Source of the DNA: Streptomyces sp. A0642
GTDB lineage: Bacteria > Actinomycetota > Actinomycetes > Streptomycetales > Streptomycetaceae
DNA length: 40,160 nucleotides
NCBI RefSeq assembly: GCF_004795105.1
Contig: NZ_SSBL01000043.1
Span: 1-40,160, forward strand
Reading direction: 5' to 3'
This document shows positions 23,748 to 31,809 of this stretch, piece after piece. The notes beneath the pieces were generated by a model that had not been told where the DNA came from, did no database searches, and saw only the letters and a list, made by a program, of their open reading frames with translations. Position 1 is the stretch's first letter, and each line of letters opens with the position of its first letter. The position numbers and the translations under genes are program-made.

Positions 23748-24404
23748 TCAGTCGAACAGGCCGAGCTCCCGTTCCCGGACGCCCTCCAGCGTGTACCGCG
23801 TCCCCACCAGCGGGCGGCCCGCGCAGAGCCTGATCAGCGTCGCGCCGTCGCCCCGGTACCGCCCAGGGACCCGGCCCTCCTGCTCGGCGCCGAGGGTCAC
23901 TTTCCGCCCGCTGTCGGTGAGCTCCGCGACGAGGAGCGGAACCTTCCGGCGCAGGGCGCGCGGGACGAGCAGGCCGAGCGCGTGCGGGAAGCCGGCGCCC
24001 TCGTACGCGCCGGGCAGCCCCCATGCGTCGCGCACGTCCCCCGCGTGCACCCACTCCCCCAGGGCCACCGCGTCCAGAATCCCGCCCGCCGCGGCGATCA
24101 CCGGGCCGGCGTCCGTCATGCCCCGCTCCAGCTCGTCCACCACCTGCGTGTGCGACCAGCCGGCCCGTTCCGCGATATCCCGGTCGTTGGATTCGGGGCC
24201 GAACACGTCCGGTCCGAACCGGCTCTCGACCACACGGTTCAGCACGGACCCGCAGTGCGCGACCACGTCCCGCACCGTCCAGCCGGGACACGCGGTGCGC
24301 ACGGCGAAGTCACCGTCCTCGGCGGCCCGCAGCAAGGGGATCAGGGCGTCCCGCTCGGTGCGCAGGAGGAGACCGGGCAGCTCGGGATCACGTTCGTCAG
24401 CCAT
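23748..24404 (-). CDS. Maleylpyruvate isomerase/DinB-fold mycothiol-dependent-type protein
   Basis: A 218-residue protein of the actinobacterial DinB-like superfamily (TIGR03083 type). CPGWTVRDVVAHCGSVLNRVV (partly quoted; VRDVVAHCG near 46) supplies the first metal-binding His. GEWVHAGDVRDAWGLP (about 116) supplies the second histidine region, and the C-terminal half resembles an SCP2-like or substrate domain. Members use mycothiol or bind a metal in thiol-dependent isomerase or transferase reactions. The reaction here is unknown. ATG 24404 (MADERDP) is preferred to an upstream ATG at 24470, which adds a weak Arg-rich tail. It is on the same strand as pxpABC and may be co-transcribed. Confidence 0.85.
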   Translation of the reverse strand: MADERDPELPGLLLRTERDALIPLLRAAEDGDFAVRTACPGWTVRDVVAHCGSVLNRVVESRFGPDVFGPESNDRDIAERAGWSHTQVVDELERGMTDAGPVIAAAGGILDAVALGEWVHAGDVRDAWGLPGAYEGAGFPHALGLLVPRALRRKVPLLVAELTDSGRKVTLGAEQEGRVPGRYRGDGATLIRLCAGRPLVGTRYTLEGVRERELGLFD

Positions 24405-24498
24405 GGGATCAGCCAACCACCCCGGCCGCGCGCGGACTTGGCATTCAGCTCTCACGGTGAAGAAGGACACAGGATGCCGGACGCTCTAGGCTCGGTCC

Positions 24499-25170
24499 AT
24501 GGACGACATGGACCGGGCCCCGGACGGCGACCAGGCCGACTCCCTCCGCGGCCGCTGGCACGACTGCCTCGTCGCGGCCCGGGGCGGGGGCGAGGGGCCC
24601 GACCCGTTGCCGTACGCCGACAACCTTCTGGCCCGGTGGGCGGAGCCCCAGCGGCGCTACCACACCGTCGCCCACCTGACGGCGGTCCTCGACCACGTCG
24701 ACGCCCTCGCCGGACATGCCGAGGACCCGGACACGGTACGGCTGGCGGCGTGGTTCCACGACGCGGTCTACCGGCCCGACCGCTCCGAGAACGAGGAACG
24801 CAGCGCCGTCCTCGCCGAGCGCGCCCTGCCCGAGGCGGGGGTGCCCGCCGCGACCACCGCCGAGGTCGCCCGCCTGGTCCGGCTCACCGTCACGCACGAC
24901 CCGGCCGACGGCGACACGAACGGCGAGGCCCTGTGCGACGCGGACCTCGCGATCCTTGCGGCGCCGCCCAAGGAGTACGCGGAGTACGCGGCCCGGGTGC
25001 GCGAGGAGTACGGCTTCGTCCCCGACGAGGCGTTCCGCGAGGGCCGGGCGGCGGTGCTGCGGCAGCTTCTGGAGCTGCCGCGGCTGTTCCGTACGCCGTA
25101 CGGGGCGGCCGAGTGGGAGGCGCGGGCCCGGCACAACCTGAGCACGGAGCTGGAACTGCTCACGGCCTGA
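24499..25170 (+). CDS. HD-domain metal-dependent phosphohydrolase
   Basis: A 223-residue predicted HD-superfamily phosphohydrolase. Metal ligands are visible in RRYHTVAHL (His about 55 and 59), AAWFHDAVY (HD about 89-90) and LCDADLAIL (Asp about 153), the spacing of the small bacterial family that acts on nucleotides or related phosphates. The substrate is unknown. ATG at 24499 fits; a second ATG four codons in is possible. It diverges from the DinB-type gene (94 bp gap) and ends before a GC hairpin. Confidence 0.87.
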   Translation: MDDMDRAPDGDQADSLRGRWHDCLVAARGGGEGPDPLPYADNLLARWAEPQRRYHTVAHLTAVLDHVDALAGHAEDPDTVRLAAWFHDAVYRPDRSENEERSAVLAERALPEAGVPAATTAEVARLVRLTVTHDPADGDTNGEALCDADLAILAAPPKEYAEYAARVREEYGFVPDEAFREGRAAVLRQLLELPRLFRTPYGAAEWEARARHNLSTELELLTA

Positions 25171-25199
25171 ACGGTCCGAGCAGTACGCCCGGCCCGTGG

Positions 25200-25219
25200 G
25201 GGCGGGCCCGGACCCGCCC
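25200..25219 (+). terminator. GC hairpin after the HD gene, upstream of the MFS gene
   Basis: GGGCGGG (25200-25206) pairs with CCCGCCC (25213-25219) around CCCGGA, 29 bp past the HD stop. It could terminate that gene, or act in the leader of the exporter starting about 100 bp further on. There is no T-run. Confidence 0.45.
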
Positions 25220-25323
25220 GCCGCCCCGAGCCCGCCCCGGACCGCGCGGCGGTAAGGGGCGAGGGCCGGGCGAAGACGCCGGGCGAAGGAATGCGCCAGG
25301 CCCTTCCGCTGTTGGCACCTGTC

Positions 25324-26601
25324 ATGCCCGACTCTGCCGCCCGCCGCCGCTCCCGTATGCCTCTGGCCGTCTACATTCTCGGCCTCTCGGTCTTCGCCCT
25401 CGGCACCAGCGAGTTCATGCTGTCGGGGCTGCTGCCGCCCATCGCCGATGACATGAACGTGTCGATTCCGCGCGCCGGGCTCCTCATATCCGCCTTCGCG
25501 ATCGGCATGGTGGTCGGCGCCCCGCTGCTCGCCGTGGCCACGCTCCGGCTGCCGCGCCGGACCACACTCATCGCGCTGATCTCCGTCTTCGGCCTCGGCC
25601 AGGTCGCGGGTGCGCTCGCGCCGACGTACGAGGTGCTCTTCGCGTCCCGGGTGGTCAGCGCGCTCGCGTGCGCCGGGTTCTGGGCCGTGGGGGCGGCCGT
25701 CGCCATCGCGATGGTGCCGGTGAACTCCCGGGCCCGCGCGATGGCCGTGATGATCGGCGGGCTCTCCATCGCGAACGTGCTGGGGGTGCCGCTGGGGGCC
25801 TTCCTGGGCGAGAACCTGGGGTGGCGGTCGGCGTTCTGGGCGGTCGGTGCGGCCTCGGCCGTGGCACTGGCCGGGGTGGCGACGATGATTCCCCGGATTC
25901 CGCTGCCGGACGAGAAGCCGCAGCTCAAGCGGGAGCTGGGGATCTACCGCGACCGGCAGGTGTGGCTCTCCATCGTGCTGACCGCGCTCGCGGCGGGCGG
26001 GGTGTTCTGCGCGTTCAGTTATCTGGCCCCGCTGCTGACGGATGTCGCCGGTCTGGACTCGGGCTGGGTGCCGACCGTGCTCGCGCTGTTCGGGATCGGC
26101 GCGCTGGTCGGTACGACGATCGGCGGCCGGGTCGCCGACGCGCACCTCTTCGGTGTGCTGCTGAGCGGGATCGCGGCCTCGACGGTGTTCCTGGCCGCGC
26201 TGGCGCTGTTCGCGTCGAACCAGGCCGCCGTGATCGTGCTCTCGTTCCTGCTGGGCCTCTCGGCGTTCTATACGGCTCCGGCGCTGAACGCGCGGATGTT
26301 CAATGTGGCGGGCGCCGCCCCGACCCTGGCGGGTGCGACGACGACCGCCGCGTTCAACCTGGGCAACACGGGCGGGCCCTGGCTGGGCGGCACGGTGATC
26401 GATCTGGACTTCGGCTTCGAGGCCACCGCGTGGGCGGGGGCGGCGATGACCGTGCTGGCGCTGGTGACGGTGATCATCTCGCTGCGGTTGCAGCGCGGCC
26501 GGACCGCCTCGTCCCGGCTGGTGGCGGGCGCCCCGGCAGCGGTGTCGCCGGAAGCGGCGACCGACGCCGCCCGGACGTGCGCCCCCTCGTCCACCGCCTG
26601 A
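25324..26601 (+). CDS. MFS drug exporter, Cmx/CmrA chloramphenicol-efflux-like
   Basis: A 425-residue 12-TM major facilitator of the DHA1/AraJ branch. The N-terminal LAVYILGLSVFALGTSEFML contains the GTSEFM signature of Cmx/CmrA-type chloramphenicol exporters. AFAIGMVVGAPLLA is the motif C-like region and FASRVVSALACAGFWAVG follows in the same family pattern. The C-terminal tail is Ala-rich and probably cytoplasmic. Drug specificity is inferred from family only. The start is uncertain: ATG 25324 is used; ATG 25291 has GAAGGA immediately adjacent (too close) and ATG 25357 (MPLAVY) sits right at TM1. It converges on the DUF4031 gene with a 21 bp gap. Confidence 0.85.
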   Translation: MPDSAARRRSRMPLAVYILGLSVFALGTSEFMLSGLLPPIADDMNVSIPRAGLLISAFAIGMVVGAPLLAVATLRLPRRTTLIALISVFGLGQVAGALAPTYEVLFASRVVSALACAGFWAVGAAVAIAMVPVNSRARAMAVMIGGLSIANVLGVPLGAFLGENLGWRSAFWAVGAASAVALAGVATMIPRIPLPDEKPQLKRELGIYRDRQVWLSIVLTALAAGGVFCAFSYLAPLLTDVAGLDSGWVPTVLALFGIGALVGTTIGGRVADAHLFGVLLSGIAASTVFLAALALFASNQAAVIVLSFLLGLSAFYTAPALNARMFNVAGAAPTLAGATTTAAFNLGNTGGPWLGGTVIDLDFGFEATAWAGAAMTVLALVTVIISLRLQRGRTASSRLVAGAPAAVSPEAATDAARTCAPSSTA

Positions 26602-26622
26602 GCCGGCCGGTTCGGGGGTCGC

Positions 26623-26895
26623 TCAGCCGGCTGCGGGCCGGCCCTTGGGGCGGCGCAGGCCGGCCTCGGTGATCCGGCGGACCAGCTCCTTGGAGCCGAT
26701 CTGCCGGGCCCCCGCCCGTACGGCGTCCTCGTACCGCTCTTTCGGTACGTCGTAGTGGTCGCGCTCGAAGGCGCGGGGCGGGCAGCCGATGGATGCCGCG
26801 AAGGAGTGCAGTTCCTCGAAGGACACGTCGCTGACCAGGTGCGACCAGAACCGCCCGTGGCCCGGCCAGTCCGGCGGGTCGATGTACACGGTCAT
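26623..26895 (-). CDS. DUF4031 domain protein
   Basis: A 90-residue protein matching the DUF4031 pattern. It opens MTVYIDPPDWPGHGRFWSHL, contains SDVSFEELHSFAASIG and ends in RDHYDVPKERY and IGSKELVRRI. These proteins are small, soluble and of unknown function, found in many actinobacteria. The ATG at 26895 overlaps the stop of the upstream gene (ATGA), so the pair is translationally coupled. Confidence 0.85.
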   Translation of the reverse strand: MTVYIDPPDWPGHGRFWSHLVSDVSFEELHSFAASIGCPPRAFERDHYDVPKERYEDAVRAGARQIGSKELVRRITEAGLRRPKGRPAAG

Positions 26896-27260
26896 CGCCG
26901 GAGTATCCCGCTGAGCGCACCGACCGGGGCCACGGCGACCGTCGCCTTCGTGCAGACCCAGTGCGGGTCCGTGCCCAGCTCCGGCTCGACGTCCAGGGAG
27001 TGCGGTTCGCCCGAGTCGCAGACGGGGCACAGCGGCCAGCGGCCGTACCGCTCCAGCAGTGCGTCCTGTACGTCCTGGGCGACGAGCCCGACGACGAACT
27101 CCACCCCCTCCGGCCACTGTTCGACCCACCAGCGGCGGTGCGTCACCGCGTCCTCGACCAGCGAGACGATCTGCGCCTCGGCGACGTCTCCGGCGGCGAG
27201 ATCGGCCATGACGAGTGCGCGGGCCTTGTGCAGTGCCTGCTCCTGGGGGTTCAGCTCCAT
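26892..27260 (-). CDS. Hypothetical protein with Cys-rich C-terminal segment
   Basis: A 122-residue soluble protein. The first 75 residues look helical and acidic (LNPQEQALHKARALVM, VEQWPEGVEFVVG). The C-terminal third has LCPVCDSGEPH and a later HWVC, which could be a short zinc ribbon. I do not recognise the family. ATG 27260 is chosen because the frame further upstream reads through the divergent promoter. It is coupled by ATGA overlap to the DUF4031 gene and diverges from the RpiR-type regulator by 106 bp. Confidence 0.7.
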   Translation of the reverse strand: MELNPQEQALHKARALVMADLAAGDVAEAQIVSLVEDAVTHRRWWVEQWPEGVEFVVGLVAQDVQDALLERYGRWPLCPVCDSGEPHSLDVEPELGTDPHWVCTKATVAVAPVGALSGILRR

Positions 27261-27331
27261 GCAGCCATTGTCCACCTTGCGCGCCGGACGCTCCGCCCTC
27301 CTCGCGCGAGGGACGGGGAGCAAAGGGGGGG

Positions 27332-27366
27332 TTGACGGACACCGGGGTTGAAAATATCTTTCAAGA
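27332..27366 (+). promoter_or_regulatory. Leaderless promoter and inverted-repeat operator of the MurNAc cluster
   Basis: TTGACG (27332-27337), a 17 bp spacer and TATCTT (27355-27360) place the start of transcription near 27367, the GTG start itself. The inverted repeat TTGAAAATATCTTTCAA (27348-27364; arms TTGAAA/TTTCAA perfect) covers the -10. This is an excellent position for repression by the RpiR-type protein encoded just downstream. Confidence 0.7.
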
Positions 27367-28284
27367 GTGACCCATGACCTGAAGGAAAGTTTCAGCGCCG
27401 ATTCGCCGCCCGCCCCGGCGGCCCTCGCGGCGAAGGTGCGGACGCTCGCGCCGTCCATGACCCGCTCCATGCAGCGGGTCGCCGAGGCCGTCGCCGGCGA
27501 CCCGGCCGGCTGCGCCGCCCTGACGGTCACCGGTCTCGCCGAGCTCACCGGCACCAGCGAGGCGACCGTGGTCCGCACGGCCCGCCTCCTCGGCTACCCC
27601 GGCTACCGGGACCTGCGCCTCGCGCTGGCGGGCCTCGCCGCCCACCAGGAGTCCGGCCGGGCGCCCGCCGTCACCGCGGACATAGCGGTCGACGACCCGA
27701 TCGCCGACGTGGTCGCCAAGCTGGCCTACGACGAGCAGCAGACCCTCGCCGACACCGCCGCCGGCCTCGACACCGTGCAGCTCGGCGCCGCCGTGGCCGC
27801 GGCCGCCACCGCCCGCCGGATCGACATCTACGGCGTGGGCGCCTCCTCCCTCGTCGGCCAGGACCTGGCCCAGAAGCTGTCCCGTATCGGCCTGATCGCG
27901 CACTCCCACATGGACCCGCACCTCGCGGTGACCAACGCCGTGCAACTGCGCTCCGGCGACGTGGCCATCGCGATCACCCACTCCGGCTCGACGGGCGACG
28001 TCATCGAGCCCCTGCGGGTCGCCTTCGACCGGGGGGCCACGACGGTCGCGATCACCGGACGCCCCGACGGGCCGGTCACGCAGTACGCCGACCACGTGCT
28101 GACCACGTCCACGGCCCGCGAGAGCGAGCTGCGCCCGGCCGCCATGTCGAGCCGTACGAGCCAGCTCCTGGTCGTCGACTGCCTGTTCATAGGGGTCGCA
28201 CAGCGGACGTACGAGACGGCGGCTCCGGCCCTCGCCGCCTCCTACGAGGCGCTGGCCCACCGCCACAACCCCCGCACCCGCTGA
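27367..28284 (+). CDS. MurR/RpiR family transcriptional regulator
   Basis: A 305-residue regulator with an N-terminal HTH_6 domain (about 20-95; LTVTGLAELTGTSEATVVRTARLLG contains the helix-turn-helix) and a C-terminal sugar-isomerase SIS domain (about 135-265; RIDIYGVGASSLVGQDLAQK, AIAITHSGSTGDVIEPL). SIS domains in this family bind phosphosugars; here MurNAc-6-phosphate is likely because murQ follows. GTG at 27367 appears to coincide with the transcription start (leaderless). The perfect inverted repeat over its -10 suggests autoregulation of the whole cluster. Confidence 0.92.
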   Translation: MTHDLKESFSADSPPAPAALAAKVRTLAPSMTRSMQRVAEAVAGDPAGCAALTVTGLAELTGTSEATVVRTARLLGYPGYRDLRLALAGLAAHQESGRAPAVTADIAVDDPIADVVAKLAYDEQQTLADTAAGLDTVQLGAAVAAAATARRIDIYGVGASSLVGQDLAQKLSRIGLIAHSHMDPHLAVTNAVQLRSGDVAIAITHSGSTGDVIEPLRVAFDRGATTVAITGRPDGPVTQYADHVLTTSTARESELRPAAMSSRTSQLLVVDCLFIGVAQRTYETAAPALAASYEALAHRHNPRTR

Positions 28285-28364
28285 CACCGACGCCGACGCC
28301 GACGCCGTCGAGAACGCCCGCACCCGCAGAACCGTACGAGTTCGAGAAAGCAGAGCCGCTCTCC

Positions 28365-29336
28365 ATGACCTCCCACACCGAAGCCGACACCGACGCCACC
28401 ACCCGCGACGGATACGGCGAACTGCGCGCCCAGCTCGCCACCCTCACCACCGAGGCGTTCCGCCCCGAGCTCGCCGAGATCGACCGGCTGCCCACCGCGG
28501 AGATCGCCAGGATCATGAACGGCGAGGACCGGACCGTCCCGGCCGCCGTCGCCGAGCGGCTCCCCGAGATCTCCGCCGCGATCGACGCCACCGCGGCGCG
28601 CATGGCCCGCGGCGGCCGGCTGATCTACGCGGGCGCGGGCACCGCGGGCCGGCTCGGCGTGCTGGACGCCAGCGAGTGCCCGCCCACCTTCAACACCGAC
28701 CCGGCCGACGTGATCGGCCTGATCGCGGGCGGTCCGTCCGCCATGGTCACCGCCGTCGAGGGCGCCGAGGACAGCAAGGAGCTGGCCGCCGCCGACCTCG
28801 ACGCGCTGGACCTGACCGCCGATGACACGGTGGTCGGCATCTCCGCCTCCGGCCGTACGCCGTACGCGATCGGGGCCGTCGAGCACGCCCGCGCCAAGGG
28901 CGCCCTGACCCTCGGCCTGTCCTGCAACGCGGACTCCGCGCTCGGCGCCGCGGCCGAGCACCCCCTGGAGGTCGTCGTCGGCCCCGAGCTGCTCACGGGC
29001 TCCACCCGGCTGAAGGCGGGGACGGCGCAGAAGCTCGTCCTCAACATGCTCTCGACGATCACGATGATCCGGCTCGGCAAGACGTACGGAAACCTCATGG
29101 TCGACGTGCGCGCGTCCAACGAGAAGCTGCGGGCCCGCTCCCGGCGGATCGTCTCGCTGGCCACCGGCGCCTCCGACTCCGAGATCGAGGCCGCGCTCGC
29201 GGCCACCGACGGCGAGGTGAAGAACGCCATCCTGACGATCCTCGGCCGGGTCGACGGCCCCACCGCCGCCACCCTGCTGTCCGCGTCGGACGGTCACCTC
29301 CGTGCCGCGCTCGCCGCGGCTCCGCGCACCACCTGA
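28365..29336 (+). CDS. murQ: N-acetylmuramic acid 6-phosphate etherase
   Basis: A 323-residue SIS-domain etherase that removes the lactyl ether from MurNAc-6-phosphate, yielding GlcNAc-6-phosphate and D-lactate in cell-wall sugar salvage. Diagnostic stretches are LIYAGAGTAGRLGVLDASE with catalytic Glu near 104 in DASECPPTF, GISASGRTPYAIGAVE (about 163), the LSCN motif and GTAQKLVLNMLST. The length is normal for actinobacterial MurQ. It lies 80 bp after the regulator and 48 bp before the PTS gene, consistent with one operon. The gap contains a short GACGCC triplicate only. Confidence 0.96.
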   Translation: MTSHTEADTDATTRDGYGELRAQLATLTTEAFRPELAEIDRLPTAEIARIMNGEDRTVPAAVAERLPEISAAIDATAARMARGGRLIYAGAGTAGRLGVLDASECPPTFNTDPADVIGLIAGGPSAMVTAVEGAEDSKELAAADLDALDLTADDTVVGISASGRTPYAIGAVEHARAKGALTLGLSCNADSALGAAAEHPLEVVVGPELLTGSTRLKAGTAQKLVLNMLSTITMIRLGKTYGNLMVDVRASNEKLRARSRRIVSLATGASDSEIEAALAATDGEVKNAILTILGRVDGPTAATLLSASDGHLRAALAAAPRTT

Positions 29337-29384
29337 CCTCCCCGCACCACCTCCGCTCCCCCGCACAGCAAGGCACCACGCACC

Positions 29385-30914
29385 ATGGCAACAGAAGACA
29401 AGAACCGCGCCACTGCCGCCGCGATCCTTCCGCTCGTCGGTGGCGCCGCGAACGTCAGCTCCATCGCCCACTGCATGACCCGGCTCCGGCTGGGTCTGCA
29501 CGACCGTTCGCTCGTCCAGGACGAGGCACTGAAGGCCGTGCCCGCCGTCATGGGCGTGGTGGAGGACGACACGTACCAGATCGTTCTCGGTCCCGGTACG
29601 GTCGCCCGTGTCACCCCGGAGTTCGAGAAGCTCGTCGAGGAGGGCAGGGCCGCGGCCCCCGCCGCGCCCGAAGCCTCCGCCCCGCTCACGGCGGAGGAAC
29701 TGGCCGCGCAGGGCGCCGAGATGAAGGCGGCCCGGAAGGCGAAGAACTCCACGCCGTTCAAGCTGTTCCTGCGCCGCATCGCCAACATCTTCGTCCCGCT
29801 GATCCCGGCCCTGATCGGCTGCGGCATCATCGCGGGCCTCAACGGCCTGCTGGTCAACCTCGGCTGGCTGACGTCGGTGACCCCGGCCCTCGCGGCGATG
29901 GCGTCCGGCTTCATGGCGCTGATCGCGGTCTTCGTCGGCTACAACACGGCCAAGGAGTTCGGCGGCACGCCGATCCTCGGCGGGGCGGTCGCGGCCATCA
30001 TCGTCTTCCCGGGCGTCGCGAACATCGAGGCGTTCGGCCAGAAGCTCTCCCCCGGCCAGGGCGGTGTCCTCGGCGCCCTGGGCGCGGCGGTGCTCGCGGT
30101 GTACGTGGAGAAGTGGTGCCGGCGCTGGGTGCCGGAGGCGCTGGACGTCCTGGTCACCCCGACCCTGACGGTCCTGGTCTCCGGACTGGTGACGATCTTC
30201 GGTCTGATGTACGTGGCGGGCGAGGTCTCCACCGCGATCGGCACGTTCGCCGACTGGCTGCTGTCGAACGGCGGCGCGGGCGCGGGTCTCGTGCTCGGCG
30301 GCTTCTTCCTCCCGCTGGTCATGCTGGGGCTGCACCAGGCGCTGATCCCGATCCACACGACGCTGATCGAGCAGCAGGGATACACGGTCCTGCTCCCGAT
30401 CCTCGCCATGGCCGGTGCCGGCCAGGTCGGCGCGGCACTCGCGGTCTTCGTCCGCCTCCCGCGCAACGAGTCGATCCGCAGGACCATCAAGTCGGCCCTG
30501 CCCGCGGGCTTCCTGGGCGTCGGTGAGCCGCTGATCTACGGCGTCTCGCTGCCGCTGGGCCGTCCCTTCATCACGGCGTGCGTGGGCGGTGCGTTCGGTG
30601 GCGCCTTCGTGGGGTTCTTCAACCAGCTCGGCGACGCGGTGGGTTCCACCGCGATCGGCCCGTCCGGCTGGGCGCTGTTCCCGCTGCTGGACGGCAACCA
30701 CGGCCTGGGCGCGACGATCGCGATCTATGCGGGCGGCCTGGTCGTGGGCTACCTGGCGGGCTTCGTCGCCACGTACTTCTTCGGCTTCGGCAAGGAGCTG
30801 CTGGCGGAGTTCAACGTCTCCCAGGAACCGGCCGCTTCCACGGTCGCGGCCGTCGGCCCGTCGACGGCCGGCGCGGGCCCGGACACCACCGCGAAGGCAC
30901 CCGCGGGGGTCTGA
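29385..30914 (+). CDS. PTS transporter subunit EIIBC, probably MurNAc-specific
   Basis: A 509-residue fused EIIB-EIIC sugar permease. The EIIB domain (about 1-85) has the phosphorylatable Cys30 in IAHCMTRLRL. After a hydrophilic linker, EIIC spans about 120-480 with roughly ten membrane segments and the substrate-loop motif LGVGEPLIYGVSLP (about 380). EIIA is absent, so phosphate must come from a separate Crr-type EIIA, as for MurP in E. coli. Placement after murQ makes N-acetylmuramic acid the best substrate guess; the glucose/sucrose-type EIIBC family alone would not decide it. A strong terminator follows. Confidence 0.92.
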   Translation: MATEDKNRATAAAILPLVGGAANVSSIAHCMTRLRLGLHDRSLVQDEALKAVPAVMGVVEDDTYQIVLGPGTVARVTPEFEKLVEEGRAAAPAAPEASAPLTAEELAAQGAEMKAARKAKNSTPFKLFLRRIANIFVPLIPALIGCGIIAGLNGLLVNLGWLTSVTPALAAMASGFMALIAVFVGYNTAKEFGGTPILGGAVAAIIVFPGVANIEAFGQKLSPGQGGVLGALGAAVLAVYVEKWCRRWVPEALDVLVTPTLTVLVSGLVTIFGLMYVAGEVSTAIGTFADWLLSNGGAGAGLVLGGFFLPLVMLGLHQALIPIHTTLIEQQGYTVLLPILAMAGAGQVGAALAVFVRLPRNESIRRTIKSALPAGFLGVGEPLIYGVSLPLGRPFITACVGGAFGGAFVGFFNQLGDAVGSTAIGPSGWALFPLLDGNHGLGATIAIYAGGLVVGYLAGFVATYFFGFGKELLAEFNVSQEPAASTVAAVGPSTAGAGPDTTAKAPAGV

Positions 30915-30932
30915 CGGACCACGAAACCACGG

Positions 30933-30963
30933 AAGGGCGGCACCCCGCGGGTGCCGCCCTTTT
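30933..30963 (+). terminator. Rho-independent terminator of the MurNAc cluster
   Basis: AAGGGCGGCACCC (30933-30945) and GGGTGCCGCCCTT (30949-30961) form a perfect 13 bp stem with loop CGC, followed by Ts. It starts 18 bp after the PTS stop and also lies just beyond the end of the convergent Uma2-family gene. Confidence 0.92.
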
Positions 30964-30976
30964 ACCGCTGTACGCC

Positions 30977-31582
30977 TCAGACCGGAAAGGCGTCCGTGGA
31001 CAGCGTGACGTCGAAGGGCGCCGACAGCACGAGCGGCTTGCCGAACGGCACCGGGTCGGAGCGCTTGTACGTGCCGTCCTCGTTGGGTTCGGTGAACAGC
31101 GTGGCCATGGGCCCGCGCGTGTCGAACCGGTCGATCAGCAGGTACATGGGCACGCCCGCACGCGCATAGGCGCGGTACTTCTTCGTACGGTCCTCGCGGG
31201 CGTTGCCCTTCGACGTGATCTCGACGATGAGCAATGCCTCGGAGGCGTCCACCGGATCGCTGGTCTCGGGGTCGGCGGCATCGATCAGCTCGGCCGGCAT
31301 GACCACGAGATCGGGGACGTACAGTTTGTCGAGGGGAGCCACGTGCACTCCCAGCGTCTGGTAGATCTCCAGCTCATCGGGCAGGTTCGCGTAGAGGCGG
31401 CGCTGCACTTTGGCGGCGATGCCGTTGTAATGCGCATGCGGCGGCGGTACCAAGACGATCTGCCCTTCGTCGATCTCGGCGCGCCACCCCTCGGGCACGT
31501 CCAGTTCCTGCCAGGTATGAAGCAGGTAGTCCCACGGGCGGCCTTCAGAGTCCTGCTGGTGCTCGACCATCGCGGCGGTCAT
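30977..31582 (-). CDS. Uma2 family (DUF820) restriction-endonuclease-fold protein
   Basis: A 201-residue protein of the Uma2/DUF820 family, PD-(D/E)xK nuclease fold, common in Streptomyces and cyanobacteria. Core residues are visible as YVPDLVVMP (Asp about 91) and LLIVEITSKG (Glu about 121, Lys 125), followed by DRTKKYRAYARAGVPMYLLID, the typical helix-strand after the active site (AYARAGVPMYLLID is most diagnostic). The biological role is unknown despite the endonuclease label. ATG 31582 has AGAAGGG about seven bases upstream; Met5 is an alternative. Confidence 0.9.
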   Translation of the reverse strand: MTAAMVEHQQDSEGRPWDYLLHTWQELDVPEGWRAEIDEGQIVLVPPPHAHYNGIAAKVQRRLYANLPDELEIYQTLGVHVAPLDKLYVPDLVVMPAELIDAADPETSDPVDASEALLIVEITSKGNAREDRTKKYRAYARAGVPMYLLIDRFDTRGPMATLFTEPNEDGTYKRSDPVPFGKPLVLSAPFDVTLSTDAFPV

Positions 31583-31767
31583 CGCGGGTCCCTTCTCCTG
31601 AAGCCTGTCCGGGGAGCGTCGATCGACGATTCGGCGGCGCTGAGCCGCTTTTCTCAGCGTCCCACGATCGTGTGGCGGATGCGCCGAACACGGCGCGTTC
31701 CAGGGCAGACCACACAGCGCGTCGCGCTCGCACAACGCACCCGCTCCACTACCTTGCGTGACGAGAG

Positions 31768-31786
31768 GACCATGATCATCATGGTC
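31768..31786. promoter_or_regulatory. Perfect 19 bp inverted repeat upstream of the BP74-like gene
   Basis: GACCATGATCATCATGGTC has nine perfect pairs around one central base. It is 24 bp before the GTG start at 31810 and about 13 bp after a possible -10 TACCTT (31750-31755), an operator-like position. The rest of 31583-31809 shows a CGCTGAG/CTCAGCG hairpin near 31640 but no gene. Confidence 0.45.
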
Positions 31787-31809
31787 TCCCCGCATCCCTG
31801 GAGACTCCC

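Noticed and set aside
25291..25323. Regulatory leader peptide before the Cmx/CmrA-like exporter
   Set aside because: ATG 25291 is in frame with the exporter and has no stop before it, so it would be an N-terminal extension rather than a separate leader peptide.
28285..28364. GACGCC triplicate between the RpiR-type gene and murQ as a regulatory repeat
   Set aside because: Only three 6 bp copies, not palindromic, and easily explained by slippage in GC-rich sequence.
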